Below are positions 10,513 to 19,708 of a DNA stretch of 64,000 nt, in pieces. The DNA lies in assembly GCF_004114975.1 (NCBI RefSeq), contig NZ_CP030051.1:2046001-2110000 (forward strand), read 5' to 3'. The DNA comes from Bradyrhizobium guangdongense (GTDB taxonomy: Bacteria > Pseudomonadota > Alphaproteobacteria > Rhizobiales > Xanthobacteraceae). The notes below the pieces were generated by a model. That model worked only from the letters and a program-made list of their open reading frames with translations, had not been told where the DNA came from and searched no databases. Made by a program: the position numbers and the translations under genes. Every line of letters starts with the position of its first letter. Within the stretch, counting starts at the first letter, position 1.

Positions 10513-11046
10513 ATGTTGATGAAATCGATCGCCGCCGGCCTCGCCGGCACGGCTCTGCTTGCGACCGTTGCGTTCGCGCAAAATCCGACCACCACCACCG
10601 ACAAGTCGGCGCCTGCGGCTAGTGCGACGACGACCAGCGCGTCGGGCGAATGGCGCGCCTCGAAGATGGCAGGCGTGAAGGTCTATAACGAGGCCAACGA
10701 GAATATCGGCTCGATCAACGATCTGCTGATGGACAAGAGCGGCGCGGTCAAGATCGCGGTGATCGGCGTCGGCGGCTTCCTCGGCATGGGCGAGCATCTC
10801 GTCGCCGTCCCCTACGAGAAGCTGAAATTCGTCAACGAAGCCGTGGCCTATACCGGCACCGGCGCGAACCCGGCCAATCCGAACGCCAAGCCCGCCGCGA
10901 CCACGACGACCGGCGCCGCGACCGGCACCGACAAGACGGCGACCACGACCAGCTCGTCCTCGTCGAAATGGTATCCGGACCACGCCGTGTTCAATGCGAC
11001 CAAGGACCAGCTGAAGAGCATGCCCGAGTTCAAGTACTCGGAGTAA
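10513..11046 (+). CDS. Exported PRC-barrel domain protein
   Basis: 177 residues with a signal peptide cleaved after about residue 20 (VAFA-Q). Residues about 45-115 (WRASKMAGVKVYNEANENIGSI onward) form a PRC barrel, a small beta-barrel found in photosynthetic reaction centres and in many rhizobial stress proteins. It is followed by a Thr/Ala/Asn-rich linker and a short C-terminal block KWYPDHAVFNATKDQLKSM that is conserved in this subgroup as far as I recognise it. Function unknown. GAAGGAGAGG upstream supports the ATG at 10513. A strong GC hairpin follows. Confidence 0.82.
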   Translation: MLMKSIAAGLAGTALLATVAFAQNPTTTTDKSAPAASATTTSASGEWRASKMAGVKVYNEANENIGSINDLLMDKSGAVKIAVIGVGGFLGMGEHLVAVPYEKLKFVNEAVAYTGTGANPANPNAKPAATTTTGAATGTDKTATTTSSSSSKWYPDHAVFNATKDQLKSMPEFKYSE

Positions 11047-11073
11047 TGCGGATCGCGTGAGTGCCTAAACGAA

Positions 11074-11099
11074 GCGCGCCCGGTTTTCACCGGGCGCGC
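11074..11099. terminator. Strong hairpin between convergent genes
   Basis: A perfect 10-base stem GCGCGCCCGG / CCGGGCGCGC with a six-base loop sits between the PRC-barrel gene and the convergent binding-protein gene. There is no proper T tract on either strand, so it may act as a transcript end stabiliser as much as a terminator. Confidence 0.55.
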
Positions 11100-11100
11100 T

Positions 11101-11147
11101 GTCGATTGCGAAGGAGCCTGGATTGCTTCGCGGCGCCCGCAATGACG
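11101..11147. repeat. Palindromic repeat, class C, partial copy
   Basis: Contains AGCCTGGATTGCTTCGC and GCAATGACGG, the right half of the element seen in full at 35191-35311, 49568-49652 and 61502-61584. It lies between the hairpin and the end of the binding-protein gene. Confidence 0.6.
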
Positions 11148-11163
11148 GAGGATGGAGCGAGCC

Positions 11164-12372
11164 TCACTTCACCAGCGGACAGCCGCCCTTGTCGAGCGGG
11201 CGGAAGGCTTCGTCGCCGGGGACGGTGGCGATCAGCTTGTAGAGGTCCCATTCCCCCTTGGATTCTTCCGGCTTCTTCACCTCGAACAGATGCATGTCGT
11301 GGACCATGCGGCCGTCGATGCGGATCTTGCCGTTCTTGGCGAAGAAGTCGTTGACCGGCGTCTTGCGCATCTGCTCCATCACCTTCGGCGCCTCGTCGGT
11401 CTTGATGGCTTCGATCGCCTTCAGATAGTGCATCGTCGCCGAATAAAGTCCGGCCTGGATCATGGTCGGCATGTGGCCGACCTTCTCGTTGAATCGCTTG
11501 GAGAAGGCGCGGGTCTCGTCGTTCGAGTCCCAATAAAAGGCGTCGGTGATGATCAGCCCTTGCGTCGCCTTGATCCCGAGCGAATGAACGTCGGTGATTT
11601 CCATGAGCAGCGCGATCATCTTCTGACCCCCTTGGGTCAGGCCGAACTCGGCCGCCTGCTTCAGCGCATTGGTGGTATCGCCGCCGGCATTCGCCAGCGC
11701 AACCACCTTGGCCTTTGAAGCCTGGGCCTGCAGCAGGAAGGACGAGAAGTCCGACGAGTTGAGCGGATGGCGAACGTCGCCGAGCACCTTGCCGCCGCTC
11801 TCCTTGACCACGTTGGCGGCATCACGCTCGAGCGCCATGCCGAAGGCGTAGTCGGCGGTGACGAAGAACCAGGTGTCCTCGCCGCGCTTCACCATCGCCT
11901 TGCCGGCGACATTCGACAGCGCGTAGGTGTCGTAGGTCCAGTGCACCGTGTTGGGCGAGCAGGCGGTGCCGGTGATGTCGGAGGAGCCGCCGCCGGAATT
12001 GATGTTGATCTTGTTCTTCTCGCGCGTCAGCGCCGAGACCGGCAACGCGACCGAGGAGGTCGGCACGTCGAGGACCGCGTCCACCTTCTCGTTGTCGTAC
12101 CAGTTGCGGGCGATGTTGACGCCGACATCGGGCTTGTTCTGGTGATCGGCGGACACGACCTGGATCGGGACGCCGGCAACCTTGCCGCCGTAATCGGCGA
12201 CGGCCATCTCGACGGCGGCGAGCGAGCCCTTGCCGGTCGCGTCGGCATACAGGCTCGACATGTCCGTGAGCACCCCGAGCTTGACGACATTGTCGGAAAT
12301 CTGCGCCTGCGCCGCGCCTGACGTGGCGGCGAGGGCAAGGCCTGCCGCGACGGCGGCGATGAGTTTCTGCAT
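11164..12372 (-). CDS. ABC transporter substrate-binding protein, Leu/Ile/Val-type
   Basis: 402 residues with a signal peptide (cleavage after AAQA at about 23) and a type I periplasmic binding fold (Peripla_BP_6). Segments VKLGVLTDMSSLYADATG, NPDVGVN-like ARNWYDNEKVDAVLDVPTSS and WFFVTADYAFG are typical of binding proteins for branched-chain amino acids, amides or aromatic acids. No permease or ATPase of the Liv type is nearby; the ABC genes upstream are of the polyamine type and are separated by a palindromic repeat. It is therefore an orphan binding protein, ligand unknown. Confidence 0.88.
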   Translation of the reverse strand: MQKLIAAVAAGLALAATSGAAQAQISDNVVKLGVLTDMSSLYADATGKGSLAAVEMAVADYGGKVAGVPIQVVSADHQNKPDVGVNIARNWYDNEKVDAVLDVPTSSVALPVSALTREKNKININSGGGSSDITGTACSPNTVHWTYDTYALSNVAGKAMVKRGEDTWFFVTADYAFGMALERDAANVVKESGGKVLGDVRHPLNSSDFSSFLLQAQASKAKVVALANAGGDTTNALKQAAEFGLTQGGQKMIALLMEITDVHSLGIKATQGLIITDAFYWDSNDETRAFSKRFNEKVGHMPTMIQAGLYSATMHYLKAIEAIKTDEAPKVMEQMRKTPVNDFFAKNGKIRIDGRMVHDMHLFEVKKPEESKGEWDLYKLIATVPGDEAFRPLDKGGCPLVK

Positions 12373-12475
12373 GGCTGTTGTTCTCCCTGTGTGTTGTTGT
12401 TTGGGTGTTGTTGCGGCGCTGTTCTAGCGACAAACAGCCGGGATCGCAAAGCAGAGGAGGCATGCTGTTATCATC

Positions 12476-12567
12476 GTCATTCCGGGGCGCTGGGCGCGAG
12501 CCCGGAATCCATTCATTCATGCGGACTGATGGATTCCGGGTTCGCGCTATGCGCGCCCCGGAATGAC
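12476..12567. repeat. Palindromic repeat, class B copy 1
   Basis: Starts GTCATTCCGGGGCGC and ends GCGCCCCGGAATGAC, with an inner CCCGGAATCCATTC and matching GGATTCCGGG. The same element is at 47198-47298. Here it separates the polyamine-type ABC operon from the orphan binding protein. Confidence 0.8.
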
Positions 12568-12576
12568 GGAGGATCA

Positions 12577-13407
12577 TCAGCCTCCGCCACCCTTGAGCCG
12601 CTCGTTGCGTCGGCGCAGGGCTTCCAGGGTGGCGAGGAGGATGACCGAGACCGTGGTCAGGATCACTGCGGCTGCCGTGATGGTCGGGCTGATATTCTCG
12701 CGGATGCCGCTGAACATTTCGCGCGGCAAGGTCCGCTGCTCGGGACCGGCCATGAACAATACGATCACCACCTCGTCGAAGCTGGTTGCGAAGGCGAACA
12801 GCGCACCCGACGCCAGCCCCGGCAGGATCAGCGGCAGGATCACGCGGCGGAACGCTTCAAGCGGCGAAGCGCCGAGCGAAGCGGCGGCGCGCGCGAGATT
12901 GGTGTCGAAGCTTTGCAGCGTCGCGCCGACAGTGATGACAACGAAGGGCGTCGCGAGCGCGGTGTGAGCCAGGATCAGGCCGAGATAGCTGCCGGTGAGG
13001 CCAATCGGCGCGAAGAAGAAATAGAGGCCCACCGCGGTGATGACGCCGGGCACAACGACCGGCGACAGCACGAACGCCAGCACAAGCGGTTTGAACCGGC
13101 TCTTCCACTGCGCCAGCCCAAGAGCTGCGAGCGTGCCGAGCGCCATCGACAACGCCGTCGAAGCGACGCCAATGATCATGCTGTTCTTCAGCGAGTTCAT
13201 CCAGCGCGGCGAATTGATGAAATCGTCGTACCAGCGCAGGGAGAGGCCGGGCAGCGGATAGGTGAGGTAGGAGCCCGAGCTGAAGGACAGCGGCATGATC
13301 GCAAGGATCGGCGCAATCAGGAAGATGAACACCAGCGCGGAAATCACGATGGTCGTGGTCCAGGCGATGCGCTGGCTCGGCGTGCGGAGGGAAGGAGCGT
13401 CGCTCAA
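12577..13407 (-). CDS. ABC transporter permease, PotC type
   Basis: Inner-membrane permease of 276 residues with about six helices. The EAA loop is at AAASLGASPLEAFRRVILPLILPG. I place the start at the TTG at 13407, which overlaps the stop of the preceding permease gene as TTGA and has GGAGG about eight bases upstream; longer reading would extend back into the neighbouring gene. Last gene of the four-gene polyamine-type operon. The strong resemblance to spermidine/putrescine permeases does not fix the substrate. Confidence 0.9.
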   Translation of the reverse strand: MSDAPSLRTPSQRIAWTTTIVISALVFIFLIAPILAIMPLSFSSGSYLTYPLPGLSLRWYDDFINSPRWMNSLKNSMIIGVASTALSMALGTLAALGLAQWKSRFKPLVLAFVLSPVVVPGVITAVGLYFFFAPIGLTGSYLGLILAHTALATPFVVITVGATLQSFDTNLARAAASLGASPLEAFRRVILPLILPGLASGALFAFATSFDEVVIVLFMAGPEQRTLPREMFSGIRENISPTITAAAVILTTVSVILLATLEALRRRNERLKGGGG

Positions 13408-14666
13408 TTCTTCATCCCTCCGGTGACTTGCTGACCCTGCACCAGCTTGCCGTAGACGAGGGCGAGCAGGACGGTCGCCAGCAGCAGTACGGCCCCGAGT
13501 GCCGAAGCAAGGCCCCAATTGGCTGTTTCGGTGGTGTAGAGCGCGATGAAATAGCTGATCATCTGGTCGGCGGCGCCGCCGACGAGGGCCGGCGTGATGT
13601 AGTAGCCGAGCGCCAGGATGAAGACGAGCAGGCTTCCGGCGCCGATGCCGGGCAGGGTTTGCGGCAGATAGATGCGCAGGAAGGCGGTGAGAGGCGGCGC
13701 ACCGAGCGAGGCGGCGGCGCGCATATAGGCCGGCGAGATCGCCTTCATGCTGCTGTACAGCGGCAGGATCATGAAGGGCAGCAGCACGTGGGTCATGGCC
13801 ACGCAGACGCCGAAGCGGTTGTAGATCAGCCGCAACGGCTCGTCGATGATGCCGAGCCAGTGCAGGCCGTCATTCACCACGCCCTTGCTCTGCAGCAGAA
13901 CGATCCAGGCGCAGGTGCGGACCAGCAGCGAGGTCCAGAACGGCAGCAGCACGAAGATCATCAGCAGGTTCGACCGGCCGGGCGGCAACGAAGCGAGCAG
14001 ATAGGCGACCGGAAAGCCCAGGATCAGGCAGAGGGCCGTGACGCCGAGGCTGATGAGGAAGGTGCGCGCGAAAATTTCGCGGTAGATCGCCTGATCCGGC
14101 GCGGCCGCGACGATCGCGCCGTCCGCGTTCCTGACGAGGTCGAGCGCCGCCAGCAGGTAGAAGCCGGTCACCGGGCCACTCGCATTCTTGATCGTGGTCC
14201 AGGTGGTGCGGTCGCGCCAGGCGGGGTTGATCCTGCCCAAGGTCTCCTTGGCCGTGCCGGGCTCCGGCAGCGTCTTCAGATTGCGTGCCGTGCTGGTGAG
14301 GATGGTGCGAAAACCGTTCAGGGCATAGTTGAGCCGCTTGGCTGCGATGGCAACGGTGCCGGCGGCGCGCGCGGCCTGGAGGTCGCTTGCCAGCGCCGCA
14401 TAGGCCTTCTCGTCCGGCAGATCCTTGCCGTCCCACTCGGCAAGCGCGGTGATGGTTTGAGGCAGCACATGGCGTACCTCCGGGTCATTGATCGCGCGCC
14501 ACAGCATGCCGGCGATGGGCCCGGCGAAGGTGAACAGCAGAAACAGCAGAAGCGGCAGAACCAGCGCCAGAGCCTTGATCTGCCGCGCACGCTCGGCCTG
14601 TTTCAGGCGCCGCTTGAGCGGCATCTTGGTCTCGGCATCCGCGCCGGTCAGGGAGGCTGCTGTCAT
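13404..14666 (-). CDS. ABC transporter permease, PotB type, with long periplasmic insert
   Basis: 420 residues, far longer than the roughly 280-310 usual for PotB. After the first helix (about residues 32-55) comes an insert from about 58 to 200, predicted to face the periplasm, before the canonical permease helices. The EAA loop is AAASLGAPPLTAFLRIYLPQTLPG. The ATG at 14666 is preferred to codons further upstream. It is translationally coupled to the second permease. The insert is not recognised; it may interact with the binding protein. Confidence 0.9.
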   Translation of the reverse strand: MTAASLTGADAETKMPLKRRLKQAERARQIKALALVLPLLLFLLFTFAGPIAGMLWRAINDPEVRHVLPQTITALAEWDGKDLPDEKAYAALASDLQAARAAGTVAIAAKRLNYALNGFRTILTSTARNLKTLPEPGTAKETLGRINPAWRDRTTWTTIKNASGPVTGFYLLAALDLVRNADGAIVAAAPDQAIYREIFARTFLISLGVTALCLILGFPVAYLLASLPPGRSNLLMIFVLLPFWTSLLVRTCAWIVLLQSKGVVNDGLHWLGIIDEPLRLIYNRFGVCVAMTHVLLPFMILPLYSSMKAISPAYMRAAASLGAPPLTAFLRIYLPQTLPGIGAGSLLVFILALGYYITPALVGGAADQMISYFIALYTTETANWGLASALGAVLLLATVLLALVYGKLVQGQQVTGGMKN

Positions 14667-14751
14667 GGGGCGGTTACTTCGCGTATGAGACGGGGCACAG
14701 GCGAAGGGCTCTCGCCCGTCCGCCTGCGCCATAGACCGATTTGATCGCGCG

Positions 14752-15801
14752 TTACTTCGCGGCCCATTTGTTGAAGCGCTCGGTCAGACGGTCGATGTTC
14801 TCGAGCCAGAAGGCGACGTTGATCTCGACCGCGTTCTTGATGTTGTCAGGCGCGGTCGGCAGGTCCTTCAGGACGGCGGGCTGCAACAGGCCGGCCGCGT
14901 CCTTGTTCGAGGTGCCGTAAGCGATGTTCTCCGACAGTTTTGCCTGGTTCTCCGCCTTGCCGGCGAAGTCCAGGAACTTGTAGGCCGCGTCCTTGTTCGG
15001 GCTGCCCTTCAGGATGACCCAGCTGTCGAGGGTGAACAGCGCGCCGTCCCACACCATGCCGAAATTCTTCTTCTCGTTCTTGTTCGCGGTGTCGATGCGG
15101 CCATTGTAGACCGATGTCATCACCACCTCGCCGGAGGCGAGCAGTTGCGGGGGCTGGGCGCCGGCCTTCCACCAGACGATATCGTTCTTGATGGTGTCGA
15201 GCTTCTTGAAGGCGCGCTCGACGCCCTCGTCGGTCGCCAGCACCTTGTAGACGTCCTTCGGCGCGACGCCGTCGGCCATCAGCGCGATTTCGAGCGTGGT
15301 CTTCGGGCCCTGGCGCAAGGCGCGCTTGCCCGGAATCTTCTTGGTGTCGAAGAAGTCGGCCCAGCCTTTGGGGACGTCCTTCAGCTTGTCCTTGTCGTAG
15401 CCGAGCACGAAATCGTAGAGGATAGCGCCGACGCCGCAAGGATTGACCGACGGCGGGATATAGGCGCCTTCGCCGCCGATCTTGGAATAATCCATCTTCT
15501 CGAACAGGCCTTCGTCGCAACCGACCGCGAGCTCGTCGCTCTCGACCTGGACGACGTCCCAGGTGGCGGCGCCACCCTGCACCTTGGCGCGCAGCACGCC
15601 GATGCCGCCGTCCCAGGACTCGTCGTTCATGGCGATGCCGGTCGCTTTCTTGAACGGCTCGAAATAGACCTTCTTCTGGGCCTCCTGATACGCGCCGCCC
15701 CACGACACGACAGTGAGGTCACGCGCCTGCGCCACCGTAATCAGCGCAGCGCTGGCGCTGAACGCCGCGGCGAAACCCAGAGCAATGTTGCGCTTCAGCA
15801 T
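14752..15801 (-). CDS. ABC transporter substrate-binding protein, PotD/PotF type
   Basis: 349 residues with a signal peptide ending VAQA at about residue 26 and a type II binding fold starting RDLTVVSWGGAYQEAQ. DVVQVESDELAVGCDEGLFEKMDYSKI and GAILYDFVLGYDKDKL are typical of the polyamine/opine binding-protein group. It lies 50 bases downstream of the ATPase gene and 85 upstream of the first permease, in operon order ATPase, binding protein, permease, permease. The substrate may be a polyamine or another small cation; the sequence does not decide. Confidence 0.92.
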   Translation of the reverse strand: MLKRNIALGFAAAFSASAALITVAQARDLTVVSWGGAYQEAQKKVYFEPFKKATGIAMNDESWDGGIGVLRAKVQGGAATWDVVQVESDELAVGCDEGLFEKMDYSKIGGEGAYIPPSVNPCGVGAILYDFVLGYDKDKLKDVPKGWADFFDTKKIPGKRALRQGPKTTLEIALMADGVAPKDVYKVLATDEGVERAFKKLDTIKNDIVWWKAGAQPPQLLASGEVVMTSVYNGRIDTANKNEKKNFGMVWDGALFTLDSWVILKGSPNKDAAYKFLDFAGKAENQAKLSENIAYGTSNKDAAGLLQPAVLKDLPTAPDNIKNAVEINVAFWLENIDRLTERFNKWAAK

Positions 15802-15850
15802 GGTCGTTGTTCCTTCTTCATGTGCATTGCGTTGAGGTTGATCGATCGGA

Positions 15851-16960
15851 TCAGGCGGGGTCGAGGGCCAGGCAGTCCTCGGGGCGGAAAGTGATGGAGA
15901 CGCTCGCGCCGTGCTTCAGGCTGTCATGCGCTCCCGGCTGGAGCTTGACCATGAATTCGGCATTCCCGGCGACATCGAGCACGGCCAGTGCGTGATCGCC
16001 GAGATAGATCGTGCTCTGCACCTTGGCCGGCAGCCGGTTCGGACCGTCGCTGGCGTTGCCATCCGCGATGATGGCGATCCGCTCCGGCCGCACCGACAGG
16101 GATGTCGCCGCGCCCGCGCCCGCTACATTGGCCGCCCGCGCCGTGACGGTGCCGCCGGCCGCCAGCGCGACGCGGCAATAATCCTTGTCGACTGTCTCCA
16201 CGGTGCCTGAGAGCACGTTGTTCTCGCCGACGAAATTGGCGACGAAGCTGTTCACCGGACGCTCGTACAGTGCGTCGGGCCTGTCGACCTGCTGCACGAT
16301 ACCGTCGTTGAACACGGCGATGCGATCCGACATGGTGAGCGCTTCGCTCTGGTCGTGGGTGACGTAGACGATCGTGATGCCCATGGTCTCGTGCAGCTGC
16401 TTGATCTCGAGCTGCATCTGCTCGCGCAGGCGCTTGTCGAGGGCGCCCAGCGGCTCGTCCATCAGCACGATTTGCGGGTTGAAGACCAGCGCGCGGGCCA
16501 GCGCCACACGTTGCTGCTGGCCGCCTGACAGCTGTCCGGGCCGCCGCTGCGCCAGGGTCTCCATCTTGATCATTCGCAACGCCGCCTTGACGCGCTCCTG
16601 CGTTTCCGCCTTGCTCGTCTTGCGAACGGACAGCGGGAAGGCGACGTTCTCCTCGATCGTCAGGTGCGGAAACAGGGCGTAGTTCTGGAACACCATGCCG
16701 ATGTCGCGCTTGTGCGGCGGCATGTTCTTGATCGGACGCTCCGCGAGGTAGATCTCGCCCTGGGTCGGAACCTCGAATCCGGCCAGCATCATCAGCGTGG
16801 TGGTCTTGCCCGAGCCCGACGGGCCGAGCAGGGTGATGAACTCGCCCTTCCTGATGTCGAGATCGAGGTTCTTCACCACGAGGTGCTCGCCATCATAGGT
16901 CTTCTGAATGCCGGAAAAGCGCACCAATGCCGGCGCAGGCGTGACCATGCCGGCTTCCAT
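15851..16960 (-). CDS. ABC transporter ATPase, PotA type
   Basis: 369 residues: Walker A GPSGSGKTTT near residue 46, Q-loop VFQNYALFPHLT, signature LSGGQQQRVALARAL, Walker B IVLMDEPLGALD and switch histidine in VYVTHDQSEALTMSDR. The C-terminal TOBE domain (about 285-365) is that of polyamine and related importers. GAGGACAAC ahead of the ATG supports the start at 16960. First gene of the operon; energises the importer on the cytoplasmic face. Confidence 0.94.
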   Translation of the reverse strand: MEAGMVTPAPALVRFSGIQKTYDGEHLVVKNLDLDIRKGEFITLLGPSGSGKTTTLMMLAGFEVPTQGEIYLAERPIKNMPPHKRDIGMVFQNYALFPHLTIEENVAFPLSVRKTSKAETQERVKAALRMIKMETLAQRRPGQLSGGQQQRVALARALVFNPQIVLMDEPLGALDKRLREQMQLEIKQLHETMGITIVYVTHDQSEALTMSDRIAVFNDGIVQQVDRPDALYERPVNSFVANFVGENNVLSGTVETVDKDYCRVALAAGGTVTARAANVAGAGAATSLSVRPERIAIIADGNASDGPNRLPAKVQSTIYLGDHALAVLDVAGNAEFMVKLQPGAHDSLKHGASVSITFRPEDCLALDPA

Positions 16961-17095
16961 GTTGTCCTCGCTGTGTCCCCTACGATGCCGTCGGCACCTC
17001 GTTGGAGGTTGCGACGATCAGCTTAGCAGCCTGCAACGAGAATGCCAGCAGCGCAAGCCACAAGAGACTGCGCGGATTTCGTGCATGACAGCGCG

Positions 17096-18661
17096 CTACA
17101 TCCCCGACAGCTTGGTCACGTATACGTTCAGTGTGCCGCCAGCCTCCGCGACCACGCGCAGCGTCTTGGAATCGAAGGCGATGTCGGCCAGCGTGAGGCT
17201 GCTGATATTCGCGTCGACCTTGAGGCCGTCCTCGCTCTTCTGGTAGTCGGCGATCGCGGCTGCGATCTTTTCGCGCGCGTTGGCGGCGATCGGCTTCAAA
17301 TCGAGTGTCGCCTTCCGTACCAGCGCCTGCTGCATCTGCGGCACCACCGCGCGGGCTGCGGCGCCGAGCAGGCCGAACGCCGCCTCGGACTCCACCGCGA
17401 GCTGGATGTCGGCGAGCCGCAGCGTCTGCTGCTCCTGGTCGAGCATCGGCCGGCCCCAGATGTGCACGGTGGCCTCGGCGCCGAGCCCGAGCCAGCTCTT
17501 CTTTTCCTTGGCACGCACCAGCAGCGAGATCAGCAGCCGCTCGCCCGACGGGACCACGTTGACGCTCTTCACGGTGACTTCGACCGGACCGGAGCCGTCC
17601 TCGGGATAGGTGTGGCCGACCATTTGCGCCGCGATCAGCTTGTTGATCTCGGTGAAGGGCACGTCGATGGGAACGCCGATATTTACGCCGGTGCCGGTCG
17701 GCGGCACGATCGAGATCTTGTCGGGGAACGGGCAGTCCGGCTTGGTCGGCGTCGAGGTCACGCGCGTCTCGGCCTCGAGGCCGAGCAGCAGCGTCACGGC
17801 CTGGGCGTCGACGCGCGGCTGCGCCGCGATGGCGCGGGTCGGCTTCATCTCGAGCCAGAGCGGGGGCAGCGCTGTCGACGCACCGCCTTGCAGCGGGATC
17901 GAGCGGCAGGCCTTGGCCCATTGCAGCTTCGCGTTCTCGCGCAGGCTGGGATCGTTGCGGATGCGCTCGGCGACGATGTTGAGCTGATCGCCGACCGTCT
18001 TGTCGATCAGCGGCTTCACTTGCGCGGGCACGTTGACCTTGGCGCCGGCGACATTGACGTTGGTGTCGCCGAGATTGACCTGTGCGCCGAGATTGGGCTC
18101 GAGATGCCAGGCGGCCGCCAGCTTGGGGCGCGAGGTGACGACCACGTTGCCCTTGATCTCGGCGCTGGCATTCAGATTCTTGATGTTGACCGCGCCGATC
18201 CGTTTCGCCGCGTCGCCGCCGAGCACGCTGCTCAGCGCATCGCCGAGCGCGCCGGTGGCTTTGGATGACAACGATCCCGTCACGTTCAGCTTGCCGGTGA
18301 TCGGCGTCGACAGCGTCAGCACGTCCTTGTCGCCGGTCGCCGCCATCGGCCCGCGGGCGGCGGTCCAGCCGATATCGGCATTTTCCAGGATCTGCGAGAT
18401 CGGGTTCTCGGCCTTGCCGGCAAAATTGCGCGGTGCGGCCTTCTCGGCCTGCTCCCGGATCGCCGACAGTGCGATCGCCACCGGCGCCACCACGATCGAG
18501 CTTTTCGACGCGGGCGGCAGCGGCGGCAGCTCCGCAACCGGCGGCGCCGAATTGGTCGCGCGCGGCGACAGGAAGTCCATCACCTTCAGGCTGATGAAAA
18601 ACGACGCCGCGAGCACCGCAACGGCGATCAGCACAGTCTTCAAGTTCAGCGTCAGACGCAT
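17096..18661 (-). CDS. DUF4403 family exported protein
   Basis: 521 residues with an N-terminal signal anchor (about residues 6-25) and a long region matching DUF4403, recognised from its repeated two-lobe layout and the RADGEELRIGG-type counterpart here AKKSWLGLGAEATVHIWGRPM. The family is periplasmic or membrane-anchored and its function is not known; lipid- or envelope-related roles have been supposed from structure. ATG at 18661 follows GGGGGATTG. It stands alone, with a class D repeat in the upstream gap. Confidence 0.75.
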   Translation of the reverse strand: MRLTLNLKTVLIAVAVLAASFFISLKVMDFLSPRATNSAPPVAELPPLPPASKSSIVVAPVAIALSAIREQAEKAAPRNFAGKAENPISQILENADIGWTAARGPMAATGDKDVLTLSTPITGKLNVTGSLSSKATGALGDALSSVLGGDAAKRIGAVNIKNLNASAEIKGNVVVTSRPKLAAAWHLEPNLGAQVNLGDTNVNVAGAKVNVPAQVKPLIDKTVGDQLNIVAERIRNDPSLRENAKLQWAKACRSIPLQGGASTALPPLWLEMKPTRAIAAQPRVDAQAVTLLLGLEAETRVTSTPTKPDCPFPDKISIVPPTGTGVNIGVPIDVPFTEINKLIAAQMVGHTYPEDGSGPVEVTVKSVNVVPSGERLLISLLVRAKEKKSWLGLGAEATVHIWGRPMLDQEQQTLRLADIQLAVESEAAFGLLGAAARAVVPQMQQALVRKATLDLKPIAANAREKIAAAIADYQKSEDGLKVDANISSLTLADIAFDSKTLRVVAEAGGTLNVYVTKLSGM

Positions 18662-18984
18662 CAATCCCCCAAGCCGCCCCGGCACGGATTTTACAGGGCT
18701 GGCGAGCAGGGCGCTAGAGCGTACCGATGGGGTGGAATTGCGGCGAAGGTGTTAACGGCTGTGGCGCACCGTTGCCGCGCCACGGTCGTCGCGCATCTGG
18801 ACACAATGAGATTGGCTCGGTCGGCCATTCCGGGTTCACCTCTCCCCGGAGGGGAGAGGTCGGATTGCTATGGCGCGCAGTTGCGCGCGCGAGCAATCCG
18901 GGTGAGGGGCCGGTGAGACCATAACCCCTCACCCGGATCGCATCTTTCGATGCGATCCGACCTCTCCCTACGGGAGAGGTGAAA
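18662..18984. other. Intergenic gap holding palindromic repeat class D
   Basis: No gene seen. From 18839 to about 18981 there is a compound palindrome with CTCTCCCC...GGGGAGAGG at the left, CGGATTGCTATGGCGCG...GAGCAATCCGGGTGAGGGG in the middle and CCCCTCACCCGGATCG...CGATCCGACCTCTCCC at the right. A related element occupies 27785-27955. Such CTCTCCC/GGTGAGGG repeats are common between Bradyrhizobium genes. Confidence 0.65.
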
Positions 18985-19650
18985 CTACCTGCGCTTCGGG
19001 CGCCGCACCGCTCTCACCTTGCCGGAAGCGCCGCCGCCGCAGAACAGGCGATCGCCGCCGTCGGATTCCAGCCCTGAAACCATCGTGCCCTCAGGCATAT
19101 CGAGCTGCTCCAGCACTTTGCCCGTGTCAGGATCGATTCGCCTGATGTCGCTGTCCTCGCCTTCCCAGGTGCCATGCCAGAGCTCGCCGTCGACCCAGGT
19201 CACCCCCGTCACGAAACGCTTGCTCTCGATGGTGCGGAGAATCTTGCCGGTGTCGGGATCGATCTGATGGATCCTGCGGTCGCGATATTGCCCGACCCAG
19301 AGCGAGCCTTCGGCCCAGGCCAATCCGGAGTCGCCGCCTCCACCGGGGGCGGGGATCGTGCCGATGACGGCGCCGCTTGCCGCGTCGATCTTCTGGATGC
19401 GATCCTCCGCGATCTGGAACAGGTGCCGGCCGTCGAACGCCGTGCCCGCATGTGCGGCGACGTCGAGCGAGCGCGCGATCTTGCCGTTCGCGGGGTCGAC
19501 GGCGTTCAGCCTGTCGCCCGATGCGAACCAGAGATGGGTGCCGTCATAGCTGACGCCATGCACGGCCTCGACGCCGGGGAAGGGCCCGTACTCGGTGACG
19601 ATCTCTGCCGCGGAACGCTTCATCTGCTCGATCCTGTGATGCGACTTCAT
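18985..19650 (-). CDS. Beta-propeller (YVTN/NHL-like) protein
   Basis: 221 residues made of repeated blades of the form D-P-x-T/N-G-K-I (DPANGKIARSLD, DAASGAVIGTI, DPDTGKILRTIE, DPDTGKVLEQLD), each followed by a W- or F-containing strand such as GSLWVGQYRDRRI. This is the pattern of cytoplasmic six- or seven-blade propellers related to the glutamine-cyclotransferase and YncE families. There is no signal peptide. A second ATG nine codons in (19623) is a possible start. Function unknown. It is downstream of the TPR/HTH regulator, 58 bases apart and same strand. Confidence 0.7.
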   Translation of the reverse strand: MKSHHRIEQMKRSAAEIVTEYGPFPGVEAVHGVSYDGTHLWFASGDRLNAVDPANGKIARSLDVAAHAGTAFDGRHLFQIAEDRIQKIDAASGAVIGTIPAPGGGGDSGLAWAEGSLWVGQYRDRRIHQIDPDTGKILRTIESKRFVTGVTWVDGELWHGTWEGEDSDIRRIDPDTGKVLEQLDMPEGTMVSGLESDGGDRLFCGGGASGKVRAVRRPKRR

Positions 19651-19708
19651 TGCTTGCGCATGATCTTCTCGGAAAACCGCTGCGCACTTTTCCGGATCAT
19701 GCTTTAGC

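Noticed and set aside
18839..18981. Compound repeat as a CRISPR-like array
   Set aside because: The units are inverted palindromes without regular spacers and the same element recurs singly elsewhere, so it is an interspersed repeat.
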